From Lanius collurio (taxonomy: Eukaryota; Chordata; Aves; Passeriformes; Laniidae): a stretch of 64,000 bases of DNA. The notes below the pieces were generated by a model. It had not been told where the DNA came from. It saw only the letters and a list, made by a program, of their open reading frames with translations, and did not search any database. Every line of letters begins with the position of its first letter. Positions within the stretch are counted from its first letter, which is position 1. The position numbers were made by a program, and so were the translations under genes. This document shows positions 57,961-64,000 of this stretch, piece by piece. The DNA is taken from positions 6,638,250 to 6,702,249 of the forward strand of contig JACBWW010000038.1 of NCBI GenBank assembly GCA_020086605.1, read 5' to 3'.

Positions 57961-60900
57961 GGCCCTAGTTCTCACTTCGAGGTGTCCAGAAGGCGGGTTC
58001 GTGGTGGATGCTAACAGAACACTGGGTGGCGTTTGATCTAAACGTCTATTTCTTTAACTGGAAATTAACGTGTTCTTGGAGGTTTTAATCGAGCTCGCTG
58101 TAGGAGCAAAATATCTCGAGGCTCCTGCAGGAGTGCAGCATTGCGGCTGGAGTAACAGCTGAATTTCACATTCGGCATCCATTCCAGCACAGGGTGCTTA
58201 ACATCTCAGGGAAAGGGAGGGAAGTACAGTTTTCACATCCAATAAAGGAAAAATTAAAAGTTGCATAATAATTCTTGCGTGCTTTTCATGGAGCAGTTTC
58301 AGCTGGATGCCAATGCAGCAGAATGGAGGAGGAATAAAGCAGCTCATGGTTACAGATGGAAAAAGAGATGTGTGATAAATCCTTCACTTTTCGTGGCCCT
58401 GGATGGAATGATATTTGGCCCTATGAAAAGCCCATGTGTTGGTGGTACTGGATGCAGGAACTTTGGAGTGAGAAAGGCTCCAAAGTCCATAAATGGCTGT
58501 CTTATGCCCTTTCTGCTTGAAAATCCAGAACTCTGAGAGTTACATGGAAAAGGCATGACCATTTTTAAAGTCCAAAGAAAAGTTAGTGATCTAAAAGATC
58601 CTGATCTCTTATTTAGTTCTGCAGCAAATGGAATAATGATTCCACTAACTTAATGGCAGGTATATAATACACAAAAGGCCATGGTGCGGAGGTCCAAAGA
58701 TTGACATGTTTGCACTGTGCAACGACAAATCAAATCATTCAGGTGGGAAGGGACACCAGGAGGTCTCTCCTGACCTGCTGCTCACAGCAGGGGCAGCCCT
58801 GAGGCTGGTGCAGCTTGCTCAGAGATTTTATCTGGACTCTCTTGGAAGACCCCAAGGACTGAGACTAGGCAGCCTGTACTGTTGCTTACCTGTCCTCTTG
58901 GGGAAGAAAATTCTAATATCCAGTCAGAATATGCCATTGCCTTTCATAAATACTAGTCTGTGTCTCAGAAAAATCAGCTTGTTACTTTAGGTGCAATATT
59001 CTGCTGATGTTGCAGCACTGTTGCTGGTCCCTAGGGCATGCTTTGCAATAGTACTGCTGGCTTAAACATCCTTCTGATGTGTAGCTGTGCTGTGGTTACC
59101 CATGGTAGAAAGTGACCAAGCTATGCAAAATGTATGTTTAAAATTACAGGTCAGAACTTGGATACATTGGCAAGACTGCTAGTAAATATGTTCGGGGTTT
59201 GCGTGAGAGCCACGGACTCTTAATTTGATTTGTTCTACTGATGTTTTAAGAGTGGGAATCCTTTGGGCTTGTTTTTATTGCCACCTTCAAAATAGACCAA
59301 GAAAAGTTTCTCATAGGTTTTCATGTATTAATTAGGAAAGTTCAGTAGGTATTAAAGATAATTAAATGTGTAGTGTGAATATATATTTTGAGACCAGAAA
59401 CTCATTGGCTGAGTTGAAAGATTTAAATTCTAAGACTGTAGTGTGGCTGAGTTCACAAAAGTAAAAAATGTCATGGGTTGGCTAAAACCATCTTTGCCTG
59501 GCAGTTGAGTGATAACTGTATTTGGTCTTGATAACATATCTGAGCATTTCTGGGATTATTTTAAAAGTGTATCAAAAGGTCAAACGTTAAAATGTGCCTT
59601 CTCTTCTTGAAGGAAGAAGTAAGAGATATAATTAAAAGGTGAAGGAAATTAAGTTGTAGGTAGGATCAGGGAGTAGTGATATGATTCAGTGGGAACAAAG
59701 TGAAAGCGTCAAATTTTGGAAGGGAGCTGTTTGGAAAGGTGAGTACTAGTGTGACTTCTTGGATGCTCTTGTTAGTCTGTGTGAGGAACAAAAATGAATG
59801 GGACTAATTATAATAAAATTACAGTTATGTAAGTGAAAAGCATTTTGGATCATACACAAATATACCTGAAATGTACTGGAGGAGAAAGCTGTATCTCTTC
59901 CTCTGCTTTAGGAGAAGCAGAGACCATCTGCTTGACAAACTAGCTAAAGTAAGGTAGGCAGGCTGTATGCTAAAAATGCAAGTCTGATACCTGGTTATAT
60001 GACATGTATATATGACACTACAGCTAGGAGCTAAGGAGTCCAGAAGGTATTGATGTGGAATTCTTTGACTGCTTGCCCTAATACGATTATTAAGGAACAA
60101 GAAAACAGGATTGGTAAAACTGATACTCTTCAGGCAAAGGTGTTCAAAAATACACCATAAGATTAAATGTTCACCTATGATAAATAAACTCAATGACTTA
60201 AATCTTCAGGGCAAGTATTTTAAGTTCTAGAACTGCTAAGGAGGTCTATGAATTGGCATCTCTAGTTTTTAACAAAAAAAAAATCAAATACAAAACCCTA
60301 GTAAAATTTGCAGATAACTATTGAAATATATCACCTGCAAAAAGAGGGAACCGCAGTCTTGCCATCTTCAAGCAAGGTTGTAAAGTCCCACATAGAATGG
60401 CATGGATTGTGGATAGTAGTGGGGGAGAAAAAATGGTAATATGATTAATGTAGTTTTGTGGAAAATAGATGTTATTCCCAAAAAAGGAGACTTTTGATTA
60501 TTTCCTAGCATTGACATAGTACTAGTGTGGGAAACACTTCTTTATGATAATCCTGTGTTATGGCTCTAAATAGAATCAGTGCAGTTAATATTAAATTACT
60601 AAATCTTAAAAGAAATAAAGCCTAATAATGTTTGATCTCTGTATATGTTGCTTCATAAAACTTGCAGGTGTTAAAATATGAATGATGAAATAATTATAAT
60701 GTTTGAATTGCTTAGCAAATTTGATAGAGCCAGGAAGAAAGAGACTCACACTTCCAATATAAGATAGTATCTATTATTGCTGGGATATTTAGAGTTGTAG
60801 TGGTAAACAGTTTTAATCTCTAAGGAGTGATGATGTAACTGAGAGGGTGCTGCTTTCTCAGGTGCGGAAGGCATCTCAGCAGCAGAGCATTTATTATAAC

Positions 60901-61976
60901 TAGCAGTGGCTTCAAGTAATGCAAGGTTTGAAAATGTCTTAAAATAGCAAACTAAATACTGTAATTTGTCTTTATTTAAGCTTACTCTGAATAGAAATTA
61001 TGAAGAACCATATGATAAATACCTTTGCAGAGATGCCTGGAATCTGTCTTCATTCTGTTTCCAAATTCAGACAAAAATAATTTCAGAAAGAAGCATTTTT
61101 TTGCAACACCTTTGAGGAAACTTGCATAGGCATTTTTCTGACACAGCACTTCTTCAAACCACTGGATACTCTAATATAAAATTGTATTTGCATGTCTTAC
61201 AGGTGTGAAGCAAAAAATACTGAGCAACAATCTTTTTCACATCAGATGAGATTAGGAGGCTGGGGCATTTGTCTGCTATTGACATTCATACTTACACAGA
61301 TTAAAGATTTTCAGGTTTCCCTGAAATTGGGAAGGTATTTGCATTTAAGCTTAAACTCTTGCTCTACCTAACTTAAACTTGAAAATTATTGGATAATAAT
61401 TTTGAAACAGAAAATATTTTCTGAAACCATCTTATACTTTCTTTTGGCACTTACAGGTAAAGTCAGTGTACACTCTGCACTCATCTAACCGTAGTCATTG
61501 GAAGTAAGGGCAAATACAAATGCTATTCTGGTAGTACATTCTAAATCTGTAATTTTACTTTTCCTAGTGAAAGGGATGTTACTTATTGCTGCATTGTAGA
61601 GACTGATTTAATTCGATTACTTGTTCGGATTGTTTATGAATGAAAAAAATAAAAGCAGTCTTGCTTAATTCTTAAAAAAGCATATATACTGCAGTCAGAT
61701 CCTTGCTAGATTTGGCAAGATAAAGGAACAGGCTACAGGCACTTCTATAGGGAAAACAGGAGGGAAAAGAGAGCCTGAGTTTAGGCTCAATCATTTAAAA
61801 AAAAAAAAAAAGGCAAATTAAGATAATATTACATTGGCAATACTTTCTGATAGTTATTTCTCATTATTTTCGTGGGGTTTTTTTTCCTCTTTTAGGTAAA
61901 GTCCGGGGTAAAATTGAAATTGTATTGATAATATCTGTGAAATGATACTTAAAATCTAAAACTTTCTGTTCTTCAG
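57961..61976 (+). other. CLGN: CLGN 5' intron (presumed)
   Basis: Sequence between the CpG island and the first coding exon. AT-rich, no coding exon or clear transposon seen. Acceptor ctgttcttcag at 61,976. Confidence 0.65.
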
Positions 61977-62147
61977 ATAACCAAAATGCACTTCCAGTGG
62001 CACTGGCTGTGCTTGGGTGTCGTGATAATTAGCTCAGTGACTGCAGGAATAGAAAATGAAGAAAATCTGGATGCAGATGTTGAAGTGGAGAATTTTGACA
62101 AGCAGTCCCAAGAAGCTGATGTTGAGAGAGAGAAATCTTCTATAGAG
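61977..62147 (+). CDS. CLGN: CLGN (calmegin), first coding exon
   Basis: Exon from acceptor ttcttcag at 61,976; ATG at 61,986-61,988 with good context (aaaATGc), nine bases into the exon. It codes for 54 residues: signal peptide MHFQWHWLCLGVVIISSVTA, then an acidic segment (ENEENLDADVEVENFDKQ, ...REKSSIE). Calmegin is an ER membrane lectin-like chaperone of the calnexin family, in mammals testis-enriched and needed for sperm-protein folding. MHFQ..WLCLG and the acidic region are typical of CLGN rather than CANX. Donor ATAGAG|GTAAGA, phase 0. Position next to MGAT4D agrees with human synteny. Confidence 0.93.
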
Positions 62148-62900
62148 GTAAGATTACAGAATTCTCTAGTTCAAGCTGGTTAAATACGAGATGAATAGTC
62201 AAAACCAGAGCAAGTTAATCTGCATTTGACAACTGAGTGTGTGTCAAATACAACAGTCTGAGTTTTTCAGTAGCTACATGTGACATACAGCGTAAACTTA
62301 ATGAACACTCTTATGCCCAAGTGTAAAATCTCCTGCCTGTGGTTGATAGTCATGAAAAAGCTTTTACTTCAATTTGGATACAGAACCTTTTGTTGCAAGT
62401 CCTAACATGCCACTTCTAGAGAAGCATCTTGGTCTCACTGAGACTTTGACTTTAGACCAGTTTTTTCACTTCATCAGTCACAAATGCCTTTTGACACTGT
62501 CTCTGTTACCAGAAAATCTGTATGCTGTCCTTCAAAATAGATGTGGGCAAGAGATGGGAAAACAGAAGAAAGGAAAACATATATAGAAAGAAACAGGGAG
62601 GAAGCAGATTTGGTGCAAGTTCAGAAAATTTTTTTAGGTTTTATTTCACATAAGATGTAACATTAGTTATGAGCGTTGAACAAAGGAATCAACTTCTAAA
62701 ATTCAGGGAAGTGAAGTTGCTCACTGTTGAAGTGATGCATCCAAACCATTGAAATGTGGGTGGGGTAGAAAGGGTTTTATGCTGCTAGGTATTTCTAATG
62801 AACAAAATCTGTTGGTCTGCCTGGGTAGATTACTTCTGGAGGTATTTCAAATGAAAAATTGTAATTTATGTTGGGACGTGTGTCTGTACATATCTCTTAG
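62148..62900 (+). other. CLGN: CLGN intron
   Basis: 753 bp, no feature recognised. Acceptor tatctcttag. Confidence 0.85.
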
Positions 62901-62971
62901 GTTGTGTACCAGACTCCAAAGCCAACTGGGGAAGTGTATTTTACAGAAACTTTTGATGAAGGATTGTCTAG
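62901..62971 (+). CDS. CLGN: CLGN second coding exon
   Basis: 71 bp, phase 0 to 2, residues 55-77: VVYQTPKPTGEVYFTETFDE, then GLSR. This is the start of the calnexin/calreticulin globular lectin domain (Y.TP.P.GEVYFAETFD in relatives). Donor TCTAG|GTAAGC. The following exon, expected to begin with a GWVLSKAKK-like sequence, was not found before the window ends. Confidence 0.94.
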
Positions 62972-64000
62972 GTAAGCTTATGCCTTAAAATGATAAACTT
63001 TTACTTTCAGGAGTTTAACTTACAGTGGCAGGACTTATTTTATATTCATTTTTCTGCTAATATCTTTATAAAAATTAATTTTTACAAGGGTTAGAATTGG
63101 GAAGGCTATTAATGCTTGCTCCAAATACATAGTAATGTTAAGCTGGACACTTAACATTCCATATATGTTACTTTTTTGTGTGTGTTTTAAGTAAGCTTTT
63201 AATAAACTCTGGGTTTGTGGACATTAAGAAAAATAATATAAAGATTTAGCCAGTTGAGTTTAACTAGCTGAGAGTTGAAGTGCCATTACATTTCAGTAGC
63301 AAGCTCTTTCTTTTCACATGATCTTAGGTATGTGTCAATTCTAAATGTTAAGTGCAAAAACAGCACTTGTGATGACAGGAAAAAAATATTGAATAAAAGA
63401 GGTGATAATGGTTGTTAAAGAAAACAACCAAACAAACCACTGAAAACCTTGATTAACAGATGCAAAGATTTAATGGGGGTACTTGAATGATACCATTCAT
63501 CTAAATTTCTAGCTTTTTGAGATCTGTTCAAAGATTAGTTTGTCTTCCTACTAAATCTAATGTTAAAAGTTTTTGCTACAATGCTTGGGATTTTTTAGTC
63601 TAGCTATGCATAATTTACATAAGACTAAGGAGTATGGAAGAAAGGTTTATGAGAAAGTAAGCAGAATCCTGCCTTTCTTCCCTAAAGTGTGGAAAAGAGT
63701 ACAAATAAATTGACTATGTAAGAATAGAGCAGCTTTTTTGAGAATGAACCTTGAAAATCCTTCACATGTCTTGTAGAGAAGTTTTATTTACTCACTGGTC
63801 TCTCTCCTGGTAGGCCAAGGGTCTAGTTTGCTATTTATACTGTGAAGCTTTCCGAGCATCTCTGTTAACAATGGACAAATGTGACTACAATTCAAGCAGA
63901 CAAGATAAAGTATTCATCCCTGAAACACTCCATGTAGAGGATAGTTCAGAATGAAAGAAAACAGTTCTTTCCAGAATAAATGATTAGAATGCATGTCTTG
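62972..64000 (+). other. CLGN: CLGN intron, partial (runs off window)
   Basis: AT-rich; I found no exon in this last kilobase, so the rest of CLGN lies to the right. Confidence 0.75.

Noticed and set aside
62972..64000. Third CLGN coding exon
   Set aside because: Searched by eye for a GWVLSKA-like sequence after a suitable acceptor; none found in the last kilobase.
1..64000. tRNA, rRNA, snRNA, CRISPR arrays or bacterial operons
   Set aside because: No sequence with the needed conserved boxes or repeat-spacer pattern was seen; the DNA is vertebrate nuclear.

Overview
This is 64 kb of vertebrate nuclear DNA, almost certainly from a bird. The genes are split into short exons with GT-AG introns, three CpG islands mark promoters, CR1 LINE fragments are present in both orientations, and the endogenous retroviruses (ERVs) have alpharetrovirus-like parts. 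The ERV load suggests a neoavian (perhaps passerine) genome rather than chicken, but that is inference. The gene order ELMOD2 - MGAT4D - CLGN matches human 4q31.1 in inverted orientation.

Layout. (1) 1-760: the first coding exon of ELMOD2 on the minus strand inside its CpG island; the rest of that gene lies left of the window. (2) 760-6,660: spacer between the divergent ELMOD2 and MGAT4D promoters, with LTR-like antisense fragments. (3) 6,660-51,047: a complete 15-exon GnT-IV family gene on the plus strand. By position it is MGAT4D. I placed all 15 exons; their phases agree throughout and they encode 532 residues: a type II membrane anchor, coiled-coil stem, GT54 catalytic domain with the LEDD motif, and a full C-terminal domain. 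(4) 51,048-57,040: MGAT4D 3' region and a cluster of LTR-like repeats. (5) 57,040-64,000: CpG-island promoter with four CCAAT boxes, then the first two coding exons of CLGN (calmegin), which continues past the right edge.

Two retroviral insertions lie in MGAT4D introns and leave every exon intact. ERV-A (25,200-28,241, antisense, intron 5) has a single LTR, a tRNA-Phe-type primer binding site (PBS) at its other end, and a 6-bp CAGTTT duplication directly flanking LTR and PBS. This looks like integration of a one-LTR reverse-transcription intermediate. Its interior is a large deletion that joins the capsid part of Gag in frame to a gamma-type Env. ERV-B (31,326-38,843, sense, intron 7) is a two-LTR provirus with a beta-like gag-(dUTPase remnant)-pro-pol and an alpharetrovirus-type env. 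It carries an intact-looking AAATTTC frameshift site, several stops and frameshifts, and Lys in place of the integrase catalytic Glu.

The host genes act in the secretory system: MGAT4D in Golgi N-glycan branching or its control, CLGN as an ER lectin chaperone. ELMOD2 is an ARL/ARF GTPase-activating protein. I see no RNA genes, CRISPR arrays or bacterial-type features.
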